64,000 nt of DNA from Blastobasis lacticolella (GCA_905147135.1 LR990067.1:9052001-9116000); one strand, 5' to 3'; counted from the stretch's first letter, positions 9,693-21,083 are shown. The notes: a model not told the origin generated them from the letters alone. A program made the numbers and translations.

Positions 9693-9741
9693 AACTACTT
9701 GCATAAAATGATTATGTATACGTTATTGTGAAGAAATATTT

Positions 9742-10004
9742 TATCACAGCTTATTGTCCACGGCAGGACTTAGGGATCCTTTTGTGGGAGAGCCCACAAA
9801 AGGAGAGCTATTTGCAATAATCTCCACACTTGGCAGGCGGTTGGAGATCGCAGTGTTATAAATAAATCAATGGAAAACGCTGCTGCCCATTTTCCAGCTT
9901 ACTTAGACTCTAGACATTTTGCCTCGTTAACATTAGTCGCGTTGAACGACACCCACGAGTGTAAGGGGTTGGTACTATTCTACTCTGCCGGACACCACAC
10001 GGCC
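9742..10004 (-). mobile_element. Family F, copy 3
   Basis: Complete minus-strand copy from TTATCACAGC to GCCGGACACCACACGGCC. It differs from the other copies by a duplicated CCTTTTGTGGGAGAG/CCCACAAAAGGAG segment near its 3' end. Confidence 0.75.
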
Positions 10005-11030
10005 TAAACTCTCATAGGTGGCAAAAATTATCAATTTTAGTTTTCTTTATTTTTATTTTTGATTTATTCCTCTGAAATATGAAACTTTGTGTGTCTAAAC
10101 AGAAAACTATTACAATATGATTTTTTCTATGTTAAAGCAGGTAAGCAAATGCTGGTCTAGCAGGCAATAATGGTAAGTGCTACCATAGCCTGCCTATTTT
10201 ATTTTGAATGCCGAAAGTTTCATTATAATCAGTTTAGTATTAGTGAACTCAAAATTTATTGATGGTTATTGTCATTGGCCGTGCGAACTGATTTAAAATC
10301 TCGCTATGAGTACGGATTAATGCAATATTTTTAAAACCAACTTGGAAAGCGTGATAAATCTGAATCGATAGAACTTAAAACTAAGATAGATAAGTAAGTT
10401 AACTGTTTTTAAATCTGGTTAGCGACCCACTATTACTATAGATAATGAAAAATATTTAGATAATTAATATTATTTTAAATAATTTGTAAAGTTTATGCAG
10501 ACCGTCAATTTCATAAATAAAGTTACTAAACAAAAGTAAAAAAAAAATATTTGTTTTAATTTCACTCATCAAGGCAAAAGTGCTAAACAGTCAGACTAAG
10601 ATATATAGAACATGCTTTTATAATATTTATATACATTTTCAAAAGCCACAACACATTCAAAGCCGGACAACAGGTTTCCTAGGTGCCATAGACACATACC
10701 TAGATAGAGAGAAGCACAAAATTCACCTGATAAATTTCTGATCTACTAATCGCTACATCCTGTAACTTACAACCGCTCAGCTAATAGCTTATTTCGCTCA
10801 TTTTCCGCTAAGTCGCACGAGTGACCAGCTCGTTTAGCTCAAATGAGCCGGCAAGGAAAATTGTGGATGCCATTCAGCTTTTCACTAGTCAGTCAGTCAA
10901 GTCACTGTATTACTCAATTTCTTTCAACTATACAGTTTTTTATATAACTGATTCGTTGCCTGCGAGTGACTGCGATCATATTAATCGTTCTGATGGACGG
11001 CGGTGATCACCCATCATCAGGTGGTCATGG
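10005..11030. other. Unassigned AT-rich stretch
   Basis: No shared repeat detected. Short ORFs such as the one at 10821-11006 have no recognisable content. 10893-10907 holds a small CAGT repeat (AGTCAGTCAGTCAAGTC). Confidence 0.45.
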
Positions 11031-11033
11031 TTG

Positions 11034-11312
11034 CTTGTTTACCGGCTTTGTCCGGGCGAACGCTTCATCCTCATGTCGTGGATCTTCTAGCTATCCGCAC
11101 GAGCCGCTTTGGTTCGACCTTTACAATGCGTACGGCTAAGGAATGGAACGCGTTGCCTGCGAGTGTGTTCCCTGATCATTATTATCTGAACACCTTCAAG
11201 GCTAGAGTGAATTGGCTGTTCCAACAGGCAAGCTCCATCTTCGGCGTCATCCTCACTTACCATCGAGTGAGATGGCGGTCAAATTACTGAATAGTCTAAT
11301 AAATAAAAAAGC
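11034..11312 (+). mobile_element. LINE 3' fragment, family E, copy 1
   Basis: Frame reads [40 protein letters not shown], then a stop and ATAAATAAAAAA. This RF-SF-R-K-WN-LP-VFP-FK pattern is the C-terminus of a jockey/CR1-like RT. Other scraps at 20.96 and 40.48 kb share the AGATGGCGG(T/C)CAAAT tail. Only the last ~80 codons are present. Confidence 0.7.
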
Positions 11313-11334
11313 ACGCTTATGGACTTTCTGAGTG

Positions 11335-11372
11335 TAAGCAGTTACCGCAGCCTATGGACGTTTGCAATATTC
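11335..11372 (-). mobile_element. Family D scrap, inverted
   Basis: AGCAGTTACCGCAGCCTATG-GACGTTTGCAATA is the complement of the family-D 3' block. It sits directly in front of a plus-strand family-D copy, giving a small head-to-head pair. Confidence 0.55.
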
Positions 11373-11393
11373 TATTTCATTTTTATTGCTAAG

Positions 11394-11660
11394 GGAGTTC
11401 ATCCTCACAACTTGGAGCCAAATTGGTCGCGAACTGTGCGGTTCCAAAGGAACTTTCTCCCACGCACACTAAGGTTGTGGAATGAACTACCTGGAGAGGT
11501 TTTCCCTGGAGTTCTTCAAGAAAGGGGTTATAAGGTTTTTACGGGGTCGGCAACGCGTGGGTGATGCCCCTGGTATTGCAAACGTCCATAGGCTGCGGTG
11601 ACTGCTTACCATCAGGCATAACGCAAGCTTGTTTGCCAACTTGTGAAATAAAAAATTAAA
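11394..11660 (+). mobile_element. LINE 3' fragment, family D, reference copy
   Basis: Encodes RTVRFQRNFLPRTLRLWNEL then PGEVFPG, the RT ORF C-terminus. After a frame disturbance it continues VFTGSATRG. The 3' UTR has GGGTGATGCCCCTGG, CCATAGGCTGCGGTGACTGC and an A-rich end. The other D copies (0.8, 16.1, 17.5, 26.1 and 46.3 kb) are shorter. Confidence 0.7.
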
Positions 11661-11761
11661 AAAATACTAACGTACGGTCTATCTGAAGGTGCGCGGCTAC
11701 CGTCGTCCAAGATGTCTGCAATCTAAGGGGAGCTGATGTGGCCTTTGAGGTACCTATAGAC

Positions 11762-12243
11762 TAGGGTTGCCATCTTTTTTTAGACCAAATATAGTATTTT
11801 AGGGTAAAGAAGCCATAAAAATATAGTAGGTAGGGAATTAATCAAAAAATATATAGTACCTATATTTTTTCTTAAATGTATATTTTCTGCTACTTTGAGC
11901 TTTTAATAACATATTTTTACTTTTTTTAAATGCTCCATGTTTTGTTTTGTTTGACTTGAGTTTGACGTCACGTCATGCAAATGTCAAGACTCAAGATCGT
12001 TCTGAAATATGTATTAGATTTGCACCAGGAAATTTTTTCTTTGAGTATCTTACGGACGTGGTCCGTTTTACGGCAAAACAAGCAATCTTCGTTCAGAAAT
12101 ATTCGTAAAATCTTAAGGGTTCATTCCGTTTTGCGGTAAATAGTAATGTTTTGCTAATTGAATATAGTAGTTTCGCCTACTATAATCCTATAGAATCCTA
12201 ATATAGTAGGATACTATATTATATAGTAGGGTTGGCAACCCTA
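11762..12243. mobile_element. Non-autonomous hAT-like element H1
   Basis: TIRs TAGGGTTGCCA and TGGCAACCCTA. Flanks CTATAGAC (11754-11761) and CTACAGAC (12244-12251) are an 8-bp target duplication with one mismatch, diagnostic of hAT-type insertion. The AT-rich body has at least six ATAGTA words, denser toward the ends. 482 bp, no transposase ORF. Confidence 0.8.
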
Positions 12244-12468
12244 CTACAGACATGCCTTAAAGAACCCTATGTTAAAGTGCGAAGAAAGACTTCAGGAAGG
12301 AGCTTATTCCACATCTAGCACGTGCGCGGCAATAAGGCTCGCAATGCTCGCACGTTAGTTGGATGGCAGGCATCCAGATGGTGTGGATACAATCTATCCC
12401 ATCGTCGGAGGGTGCGTCGGCAGAGGCACCAACTTAAACAGTTCTTCGGAGCATTCCCCGTTCCGGTA

Positions 12469-12498
12469 TCTCTCACTCTCACTCTCTCACTCACTCAT
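12469..12498 (+). repeat. TCTCAC/CTCACT microsatellite
   Basis: Imperfect run of CTCACT units immediately before a family-D LINE scrap. Confidence 0.8.
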
Positions 12499-12565
12499 TG
12501 CCGATCCCGTAGAAACCTTTTTACCCCTTTCTTGAAGAACTCCATTTTATACTCTCATTCACTTA
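12499..12565 (-). mobile_element. LINE scrap, family D
   Basis: TTGCCGATCCCGTAGAAACC and CCCTTTCTTGAAGAACTCCA, complement of the family-D coding end. Confidence 0.5.
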
Positions 12566-13091
12566 ACTTCTCCAGACTGCACTACAAGTTCACAATGCCC
12601 TAAAATTTGTTAATTTGCACTCATATTTTAGCGATGCCAGATTAAGTCTTAATTGACCTCAAGTTGGCGGAATCCCCCTTTAGCTGCGTCCGTCGCCATC
12701 TACAGGGTGGTCCCATTATTGTTATTGCAGGGAAATTAGGCTCTAAACGGTTTAATCGCAGTCTGTATTTGGAGTTGTAAAAGTTAAGTGTAGCTGGATT
12801 GGGAGGTTTTAATCCTTGGTTATTTTTGAATACTTATTTGTTTTTACATTTGGTGCGTTTTAAACGCATTTTTATTGAGCCGTTTTCTTGAAATTTTTAG
12901 GTGGATTTAGGTGTATGCATATGAAGTCTTTCGATATTTTTTGGATGATTGACCATTCAATTACAAGAAAGACAATGTAAAAGTATCACACCCTAACCAA
13001 AGGATATTGATACTAACGCCCTAACCTAGAATTTGATGAAAAAGGGACGAAGAAAGATGGGTGTTATTTAGATTTGTGTATCTAAAGCTCT
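12566..13091. other. Unassigned stretch
   Basis: No repeat shared within the window and no exon signal of note. Confidence 0.4.
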
Positions 13092-13346
13092 TGGCCATGT
13101 GGTGTCCGGCAGAGTAGAATAGCGCCAACCCCTTACACTGTCGTACAAGGCGACTAATGTTTTCGAGGCAAAAGATCAAGAGTCTCCGTAGTCTGGAAAA
13201 TGGGCAGCAGCATTTTCCATTACTATATTCAAACACTGCGATCTCCAACCCGCCTGCCGAGCGTGGAGATTATGGCAACAACAACCCCTTTCGTGGGAGA
13301 GGCCCTAAGTCCTGCAGTGGATTGTTACGGGCTGTGATGATGATTA
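13092..13346 (+). mobile_element. Family F, copy 4 (plus strand)
   Basis: Starts TTGGCCATGTGGTGTCCGGC, runs through CGTACAAGGCGACTAATGTT and TGGGCAGCAGCATTTTCCAT, and ends GGGCTGTGATGATGATTA. No tRNA-like or 5S-like head is obvious. The 3' end resembles the RTE tail at 52.7 kb. Confidence 0.78.
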
Positions 13347-13351
13347 TCTGA

Positions 13352-13560
13352 AGCTCTGTATATGTGTGTGTCTGTTTGTGACATAGTAGCTCCCGAACGG
13401 ATAGACCGATTTCGATGCGGATTCCTCTAATTCAAAGCCAGTTTAAACGAAATGCTTCTAAGCTTTGTTTCAATTAAAATCGGTGCAGTAGTTAAGAAAA
13501 TATTTGAATAAATGTAAAATTGGTCGGAGCTTATCCGTCTTTTTCTGTCGGTCTAGTCAT
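13352..13560 (+). repeat. Dispersed repeat family U
   Basis: Contains TAGCTCCCGAACGGATAGAC, CGATTTCGATGCGG, TTAAAATCGGTGCAGTAGTT and TTTTTCTGTCGGT in the family order. The left (CCCCGACG) end is missing. Confidence 0.65.
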
Positions 13561-14580
13561 AGACGCTCAATATTATGCCACAAATAAAATGGATAAGCAG
13601 TTTTTTTTAGTCTATGAAAACGGTATTTAATAGGTCTAATTTAGAAGCATAATGTAGGTGATTTAATAGTATTATTTATTGTACACACAAAAATGTTACA
13701 AAGATGAAACCTTATGGTAGTTTACTAAGGCGAGCCTATCTCTTAGAGGTATCTCTATCTCTTCCGGTCAACCTGATAGGTGTGAAAGCAATACAACATG
13801 GGTACTTGAAGATGTACTACACATATATATCATAAAAGCTAAAAGTAATCTAATCTAAATACTACACAAAATTCTAATACAACATTATTATATATAACTA
13901 AATGAAAAAATACGTATACCTATTAAATTAACGCTTCAAGCGATTTCCTCCACACGACCTATGGGCCTGTTTGACTTTGCAATTACGCCCGCCACGCGTT
14001 TAAAACATTGTATTTAAACTCCTTCCAGTTAACACTTAGTTCTTGATTACGGAGATTATCCTCATTTGCGGGTAGTAAAGCTTCTTGTACCTTCGTACGT
14101 CTTGTTTTGTACTTGTGCGTCTTTTAGACGATTGTCGCGGGGAAAGGGCTGAGGGAGACGTTTTGGTATATGACTAGAAACTTAGAAAATTTAGAGGCTA
14201 TCTTTCTCAATGTGAGAAAAGCGGCAGATTCACGGACGAAAAAGCCAAGTCAGTCACAATTTGTCAATTAAACTTTTATTTTATGTAGGAACCTATGTTC
14301 AAGAAAGATTGAAGTAAAATGTAATTGAAAATGAAGGGTCATAGTTTACCTGTGAATAGTTTACCATTGTTCCACTTGCTTCTGTCCTGACAAATCTGTT
14401 TCTGTAAGAAATGTATTTCATTTAAATGATCGACAACAGAAGTTATCTAAATATTAGACCTTATTTTATCACGCCATGCAACAAAGGGACTAAAGATGTA
14501 GGTATTAATAAATTCGTAATTTAATTTACTTTGTTTTAAATATTACTACTTAATAATGATTGTATTTTGCAAAGGTCCGT
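13561..14580. other. Unassigned AT-rich stretch
   Basis: No recognised repeat or coding signal, apart from a TTTATTGTACACACAAA word (13675) reminiscent of LINE 3' UTRs elsewhere. Confidence 0.45.
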
Positions 14581-14862
14581 TTAAAAACCGAACACGCTAC
14601 AAACGCATGCACCCCATTGCAGCATTACCCCGATAAAACGCCAGGCATTCCTCAACTTTCCCCATTCGCCGTTTTCCCGCCACGCGTCGGCCCGCGGCGG
14701 CCATGATTGTCAGCTGTCAAAGTGGCGCCATCTTAGTGCCAGTGAGCGATAATTACTGCGGCGATTAGTCAACCGGGAGCGGAGCACACCGTGGCGAGCG
14801 CCTTGGTTACAAGGATGTATATGTGGCCATTCGATTTAATCCATTAGGTCAATCATGCATTG
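14581..14862. other. GC-rich unique stretch
   Basis: Noticeably GC-rich (CACGCGTCGGCCCGCGGCGG near 14682, AAGTGGCGCCATCTTAGTGC near 14720) in an otherwise AT-rich window, with a CAGCTG E-box at 14711. It could be a promoter or first-exon region, but no ORF, TATA or initiator can be argued securely. Confidence 0.3.
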
Positions 14863-15143
14863 GAGCACCGGTGGCCTACGGTTACGGCTTCCGACTCGTA
14901 AACGAGCGGTTCGAATCCCACTGCGGCCATGTACCAATGGTTCTTTTCTGAGTTATGTACATCTAACCGATGCTCTTACGGTGAGAGAAAACATCGTGAT
15001 GAAACCTGCCCATTCAGGCGACTGAATGTGTAACCATGATCCACTCTGGTCAGGTTCCCCTGCTAGCAGGGTCACGGAGGGCAGATGGCAATCGCTTCAC
15101 TGTAATTACCTGATCTGCCAAATTCTGGACCATGGTTAAGGCC
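14863..15143 (+). mobile_element. SINE family A, copy 4
   Basis: Head GGTGGCCTACGGTTACGGCT, CCGACTCGTAAACGAG and B box GGTTCGAATCCC. The body is complete to GACCATGGTTAAGGC, then truncated before the GGACCCCGGGC tail. A few bases are missing before TACATCTAACCGATGC. Confidence 0.8.
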
Positions 15144-15811
15144 AGTCATGGCATCGTATAGAGAGATAGAGTAGAGACATTCGCATTGTTCTTTCGAATG
15201 GCTGACATTGACCTTTGTAGATTGTCACAGTAAAAATATGGTGATCTTATGGTAGGAAAAGTATAGTGTGTTTACGTAACCTTGGCCGGGGTTTATCAGG
15301 CTTTTTCTGTCGGTTAGGTTATATTCTATAGTTTTTTTATATAACGATGTAAGAAATCGCCCCATTCCGTCCGGCTAGGTGAAAAACCCGTCACGTTATA
15401 TTATATTGACATAAGTGTTGTAAAACCCAAACTGAATAGAAATTATTTGATTTAATTCAATTTGACACGTACCCATATGTATAGAGATCTTAAAAGCAAA
15501 CATTCGCCACGGTGTAACAGTCGCCCTTTCTAAGAACACCTAGTAATGAGCGCACATCACTCTTGGTGTTATTGAGTCTGCCACAGCGATGCCTTATTGC
15601 TTCGAACAATCCTTTAACTTCAAATTGAAGTTCCCCTCAGTCTTGCATGACGGCTTTGCAAGGAAGCGAGGCAAGTAAGCAAGTATAGTGCGTTGAACGT
15701 TGCGTGGAACGACTTGAACCTATGCAGTTGTCGATTTTGAAGTAAGACGTATGTGACGACGAATGTGTGCGTATATTGCGTAATATTCTTCTTCGTCGAG
15801 CCAATTTGACG
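15144..15811. other. Mostly unassigned stretch
   Basis: 15268-15320 holds the right end of repeat family U (TTTTTCTGTCGGTTAGGTTA). The rest shows no repeat or gene. Confidence 0.4.
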
Positions 15812-15860
15812 ACCTGAGTGGTCAGTGGTCACCACGTAAGAGGTCCCGGGTTCTAGCTCT
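15812..15860 (+). mobile_element. SINE family B head fragment
   Basis: ACCTGAGTGGTCAGTGGTCA and CACGTAAGAGGTCCCGGGTT match the tRNA-Gly-like head. The body is absent. Confidence 0.5.
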
Positions 15861-16118
15861 ATGTATTTATTATTTATCTAGATCTGGCTTGCCCAGTAGT
15901 CGGCCACGGCAACGGCATTATCAATCGCCAGGAACAGTTCCTCCCTAGTGCAGGTGAAATGACAATAATAAACAGAAACGTGTGCGATGAAAGTGTAGTA
16001 AATAACCACGAAAGTCTTAAAACCTATACGACAATTAAAAATATTAGAGGGTCGTACGTACCGCATTTTTTCTTGAAAATTTTCAAATTACACTCTTTTA
16101 CGTGTAACTTTAAGTTAT

Positions 16119-16250
16119 ACTAGGTTTTTACGAGGTCGGCAACGCGTGGGTGACGCCCCTGGTATTGCAAACGTCCATAGGCTGCGGTGACTGCTTACCA
16201 TCAGGCGGGCCGTAAGCTTGGCCACGTTGGTGGTATAAAAATAAATACAT
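16119..16250 (+). mobile_element. LINE tail, family D
   Basis: TTTTTACGAGGTCGGCAACG, GGTGACGCCCCTGGTATTGC, CCATAGGCTGCGGTGACTGC, GGGCCGTAAGCTTGG and a final A-rich run. Confidence 0.65.
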
Positions 16251-16931
16251 AAGCAACATTATGATGCAATATTCATAATTAAACAACAAATTAGCTACCG
16301 GTAGTTATTACGATTAATTAAATTCTTTTTCGACGCGTATAATTGTAGTGTAAAAAATAACGCGTTGACAGCTCGCTATAGTCGGTGCCACCGTTCTTGA
16401 TACGAGGTGCCACTTACATACTGTCTGATTGTTACTTTAATACAATACTAGTGCTAATTAGGAAAATAATAACGTGTCTATGGGTACATTTTTTGGGTAA
16501 AAAGAGGTTTCGTAAAATTTTTTGATGAGGAAATAATTATGAAGTAAAAATTATTTCAAAATCTTTTTTGTTGTAGATTACTCTAATTTGGATTGGCAGT
16601 GTGGGTTTCTATAGTTTCGCAGATCTTCTTAAAATAGCTTGGGTCCGAAGTAAGCATTTTAAAAAGAATAATGGGAGGTTTTTGACAGCTATTTTAAAAA
16701 GAAAAAAGTGTGCTCGGTCTATTTATACTAAATGGTGTTGCATAAAGACAATTCTCATTCAAAGCATTTATAATTAATCAGAATCTGACGTAGTCCGAAT
16801 CGTACTAAAAAGAACCTGACCTCCTCAGAATCTGTTGTCCTGAGAATCTGCCACATTGTCGGATGCGTTGATAACAAACAACTTTTACTATGGCACAAAC
16901 TCTGAAATCGCAAAAAAACTGTTTTTTTATA
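16251..16931. other. Unassigned AT-rich stretch
   Basis: No repeat shared inside the window and no convincing exon. Confidence 0.4.
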
Positions 16932-17194
16932 CATCATCATCATCACAGCCCGTAACAGTCCACTGCAGGACTTAGGGCCTCTCCCACGAAAGGGGAGGTT
17001 ATTGCCATAATCTCCACGCTTGGCAGGCGGGTTGGAGATCGCAGTGTTTAAATATAACAATGGAAAATGCTGCTGCCCATTTTCCAGAATACGGAGACTC
17101 TTGATCTTTTGCCTCGAAAACATTAGTCGCCTTGTACGACACCCACGAGTGTAAGGGGTTGGTGCTATTCTACTCTGCCGGACACCGCGTGGCC
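16932..17194 (-). mobile_element. Family F, copy 5
   Basis: Complete minus-strand copy, opening with (CAT)n (the complement of the GAT tail) and closing GCCGGACACCGCGTGGCC. Very similar to the copies at 4.9 and 5.8 kb, suggesting fairly recent activity. Confidence 0.8.
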
Positions 17195-17489
17195 ATTTAA
17201 CTTTTCATAATATTTTTTTATACATTTTGGCAGAATTTGTCGACCTGTATCTGAAATCTCCCTAGAGCAGGTTTCCGAGTAGGGCAGACGGAAACCTCGT
17301 CCATTACAACCCTTCGAAGACAAACGTTTGTGTCTTCCCCATTTATTGATGTAGTTACTCTTACCATCTCGAAGAGTATCGGCAACTTGGCGTCGACATA
17401 TCGATCAAAGCCCAATTTAGGGATCATTTGTAGGTCAAAGCCAAGCTGGCTTTAAAAAAACTTGGTATCTATGGTATGGTATATATTTT

Positions 17490-17655
17490 TTTTTTTTATA
17501 CCACCAAGGCGGCAAACAAGCTTACAGCCTGCTTGATGGTAAGTAGTCACCGCAGCCTATGGACGTTTGCAATACCAGGGGCATCACCCACGCGTTGCCG
17601 ACCCTGCAAAAACCTTTTAACCCCTTTCTTGAAGCACTCCATGTTGTATGTTGTA
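17490..17655 (-). mobile_element. LINE 3' fragment, family D
   Basis: Begins with a T-run and ATACCACCAAGGCGGCAAAC, then CACCGCAGCCTATGGACGTT, GCATCACCCACGCGTTGCCG and CCCTTTCTTGAAGCACTCCA. Complement of the reference copy, 5'-truncated. The T-run is the complement of its poly(A). Confidence 0.68.
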
Positions 17656-17994
17656 ATTTAAACTCCCCGTATATATGTTTCACGATATGGTGCCCACTTC
17701 ACACGAGTTCGTATGAAATTAACAATATTATGAACCCCGTTTCGACTCATACATCCTGCAATCTAGCACACGAATTCGCGGCAAAATTACGAATCATTAC
17801 CCGCTTTTATTCGAAATTTTTTGGCTCAGCACCAAGCTGAATTTCTTTGATTCGCCCATAAAGATTTCCGGTCGCCATTACTGTCTGTATGTTTGCTATT
17901 TTTCATACTTTCCGCTTTGCTATTAGAGTTTTGCCTTTGGGAAAGAATTGTTGGTAATTGCATTTCGGTGTGGTGTACAGAAGAGCATTATACA

Positions 17995-18064
17995 AAACCA
18001 GTATAAAAGGAGCTAACATTGCTACACGCGTCAATAGACACGGTAGCTCATCTTATACTGGTTT
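17995..18064. repeat. 70-bp imperfect hairpin
   Basis: AAACCAGTATAA...GGAGCTA on the left, TAGCTC...TTATACTGGTTT on the right. Size and symmetry fit a tiny MITE remnant. No target duplication is clear. Confidence 0.6.
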
Positions 18065-18159
18065 AGTAGTAATTTGAACGATTCAAGCAAATTGTTCAGG
18101 AAAAGGAACTAAATTGGTTATGGTGTTTAGAGGAAAGTTCTGCCTTTATTTTCTACAAT

Positions 18160-18400
18160 TTTTAACTCCCGACGTAAAAGAGGTGTTTTAAGTTTGACGC
18201 GTGGCTTTGTGTGTCTGTCTGTGGCATCGTAGCTCCCGAACGGATGGACCGATTTTGATGCAGTTTTCTCAATTTGAAAACCAGTTTAATCGAAATGGTT
18301 CTTAGCTTTGTTTCATTAAAATCGGTTACGTAGTTTAGACAATATTTGAGTTTATGTAAACTTGGTCAGGGGTTATTCGATTGTTTCTGTCGGTTATATT
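18160..18400 (+). repeat. Dispersed repeat family U, near-complete copy
   Basis: Runs from ACTCCCGACGTAAAAGAGGT through GTCTGTCTGTGGCATCGTAG, CTCCCGAACGGATGGACCGA and TTAAAATCGGTTACGTAGTT to TTTCTGTCGGTTATATT. The same block order recurs in at least six places. No TIR or poly(A) is evident. Confidence 0.7.
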
Positions 18401-18448
18401 ATTTATGTAAGCAAGTTTCTGATTAATTTTGCAAATAACTTAATTAGG

Positions 18449-18667
18449 GTTATGTCTGGTAAGTTAAGTCCTTACTTACTGCGCTGGCTCAGCGACCCAA
18501 AGTGGATCTTGGGCGACACCAGAGATCGCCACCTCTTCCTATCCTGCGCCATCTCCTGCCAAGTTAAGACCTACTGGATTAACCGGTTGACTGGTAGATA
18601 AGGCTATTTTAGCTTGAAGTCCGTCACTGTACTCTTATGTATAAAGTTTTAATAAATAAATAAATAA
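18449..18667 (+). mobile_element. LINE 3' end, family L
   Basis: GCTGGCTCAGCGACCCAAAG-TGGATCTTGG and CTATCCTGCGCCATCTCCTG blocks are followed by TTGACTGGTAGATAAGGC, AGTCCGTCAC and (TAAA)n. Poly(A)-signal-like ATAAAG. The short ORF through it has no domain I recognise. Confidence 0.6.
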
Positions 18668-19159
18668 AAATATAAATACTATACCCTCGATTCTACGCTA
18701 TTGACTCCAGCCAATGGTTTGTTTAAACCGACCGGATTTAAGAGCTCATTCTGTCGAAACAATTAGTATTAAAATATGTGCCACCGCCACCGTGTCGGAC
18801 AATAGGTGATAAACTAGCGGATAATATTGCATTGTTTTATTACTCATATTATTATAAGTACATATGTGTTTAACGGTCGTTCGCGGTAGAGGCATGTATG
18901 GTATGGTCACTCGTGTTTAGAACGAAAATTATGCTTCTCAGCAAGCAAGAAGGCAATACTGTTGGTCTGTATGCCAACTTCATACATGTCTGAGAATTAC
19001 ATTTTAAATGTATGTTCTGGGTACCTTGGACGAGTAGCCTGATATAACCCGATATGTGTGATAATAACTGCGATAGTTCAGTACATTATGTTATATCTGA
19101 GAATGTTTCAGCGTCTCATTCAACTGCCGTAGCTTTACTTAATAGATAATTATGCCCCA
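18668..19159. other. Unassigned stretch
   Basis: Nothing recognised. Confidence 0.4.
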
Positions 19160-19425
19160 TTATCATAACCATTTCACAGTCCATAACCAGACCACTGCAG
19201 GATTTAGGGCCTCTCTCATGAGAGGGAAGGTTATTGCTATAATCTCCACGCGTGGCAGGCAGGTTGGAGATCACAGTGTTGTAAATATAAAAATAGACAA
19301 CGCTACTGCCCATTTTCCAGCCTACGGAAACCCCAGAACGTTTACCAAGAAAATTAGTCGTCTCGTACGACACCCACGAGTGTAAGGGGTTGGTGCAATT
19401 CTACGCTGCCGGACATCACACGGCC
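19160..19425 (-). mobile_element. Family F, copy 6
   Basis: Complete but more diverged minus-strand copy (CTGCAGGATTTAGGGCCTCT, GTTGGAGATCACAGTGTT, CGGACATCACACGGCC). Confidence 0.72.
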
Positions 19426-19731
19426 CCATCTTAGACTAAATCTAGACTTAACATCGAATGTCAAACAACTATTAACTATAGTAAAGACATCCTACTATCC
19501 TACTTACTACCAATATTTTTAAAAGATTTATAAAATATAAATTCGTAAGGATAAAGTTTAATCGCGATGATATTGGCTTTGTTTTATTGAAATTGGTTAG
19601 GTAATATCTGGGTAAATATATTTGAGTATATATTATGTCGACTTCGGGGGTTTTTTCGACATATGTGGATTAAGTTAATTTATTATTACAGTTGCGACTA
19701 CAATTTGTGACTGACATGCTGGTTTGCAGAA
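19426..19731. other. Mostly unassigned stretch
   Basis: 19555-19665 loosely resembles the second half of repeat family U (TTTTATTGAAATTGGTTAGG). Otherwise nothing. Confidence 0.35.
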
Positions 19732-19920
19732 TGCAGTGCAACCAATTCTTACACCGTCTCTACCTGTCCCATGCCTACACCGTACCATGATCTCAGCCAA
19801 TTTAAATATTGAAATAATTGTACAACTGCTGTGCGACCAATACGCACACCATCTTTACCGGTCACATGCCTATACCTGACCAAGATCTCAGCCAATTTAA
19901 ATATTGAAATAAGTGTACAA
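19732..19920 (+). repeat. 95-bp tandem duplication
   Basis: Units 19732-19826 and 19827-19920 share ATCTCAGCCAATTTAAATAT and TGAAATAA-TGTACAA exactly, with scattered differences in the first half. A local duplication, not a dispersed repeat. Confidence 0.85.
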
Positions 19921-20323
19921 ATTAAATTGCCGCCCCAGTAATCGTTCCCGAATTAAAATAGTCCGAATACCGAGTATGCCGTAAAAAGTGTTACGTCCCT
20001 TAGGCGTTTTTTACTCCTTTCGGGGTTTTTTTCGATTAATTAAAATTGTTCCCATTTATTGCACGTTAAGAAGGTCGTAAATTATTTTCACACCTTTTGC
20101 TAATTTGTTTTCAAAACTTAAAATTATCTTTAATATTTACTGTTCTGCACCTAATAATATAGAAGACAATGAGTCGTGATCAAATTTTCAAAATTACAAA
20201 TTAAATCATCATCAACGCAATGCCCACTGTTGGACTAAACCAACCGAAAGTCCACCTGTCACCAGGCTGCTCACTCTAGTAGAAAATACATCCAGGATTT
20301 GGCACATCATGTCAGCCAGACAG

Positions 20324-20522
20324 AAATTAAAATGTTGAAATTTAATTTCTGTTACGAGTCTGGGTGTTTTATGTCTAATAAGTATGTATTTAGAAGGATA
20401 GATGTAGTTTATCAGTTGTCTTAAATATTATAAGTAGTTTATCAGTTATCTAAAGCACCCATAACACAAGCTTTGCTTACTTTGGGGCTAGATGGCGCTG
20501 TGTGAATTGTCCAAGCATATTT
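20324..20522 (+). mobile_element. SINE family B, headless copy
   Basis: From GACAGAAATTAAAATG through TTTAATTTCTGTTACGAGTC to CTTTGGGGCTAGATGGCGCT. The tRNA-Gly-like head is missing. It contains an internal duplication of GTAGTTTATCAGTT. Confidence 0.72.
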
Positions 20523-20961
20523 AATTGTTTTTCTTCAACCCTCTTTGCTAGTACAAAAAAAAACATAAACACAGGACTTAAACATGCCCTCGCTTCCTAC
20601 AGGGTGTTCGAACCCCCAACTACAGGGTGCGTAACTAATGACTCGGAATGAAATTCGTTTTATCTCGCGCCCGCACTCTATCAACGCGCGTTCACTGGAA
20701 TAAATTGCGGATAAGGGTGCCGTTTATTGAATTGGCGGGTGGGTTTTGATTAATCAGAAGATGGTGGTGAGGTGCTAAGTGCTTGTTTGTTAATGAAACT
20801 GGGTTGTATGAGTGTGTGTGGCGATCAGTAAGAATCAGAGATAAAAAAAAAATATGTCTAAACTTTATTTTTTTTATAGTAACTTTCAAAATTTGTATAG
20901 TAACTTTATGGTATGGACCCAGGCCAGGGGCCCAAGTCTGGTAATTTGTCTATAATTTGGA

Positions 20962-21083
20962 CGGTTTCAAGGCTAGAGTGAATAGGCTGTTCCAAGACGG
21001 GCATGCTCCATCTTCGGCCGCATCGTCACTTACCACCAGGTGAGATGGCGGTCGAATGCCTAGCTAGTCTAATATAAAAAATT
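20962..21083 (+). mobile_element. LINE scrap, family E, copy 2
   Basis: GGTTTCAAGGCTAGAGTGAATAG (coding FKARVNR), then CATCTTCGGCCGCATCGTCA and CACCAGGTGAGATGGCGGTC, ending in an A-rich run. Confidence 0.6.
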
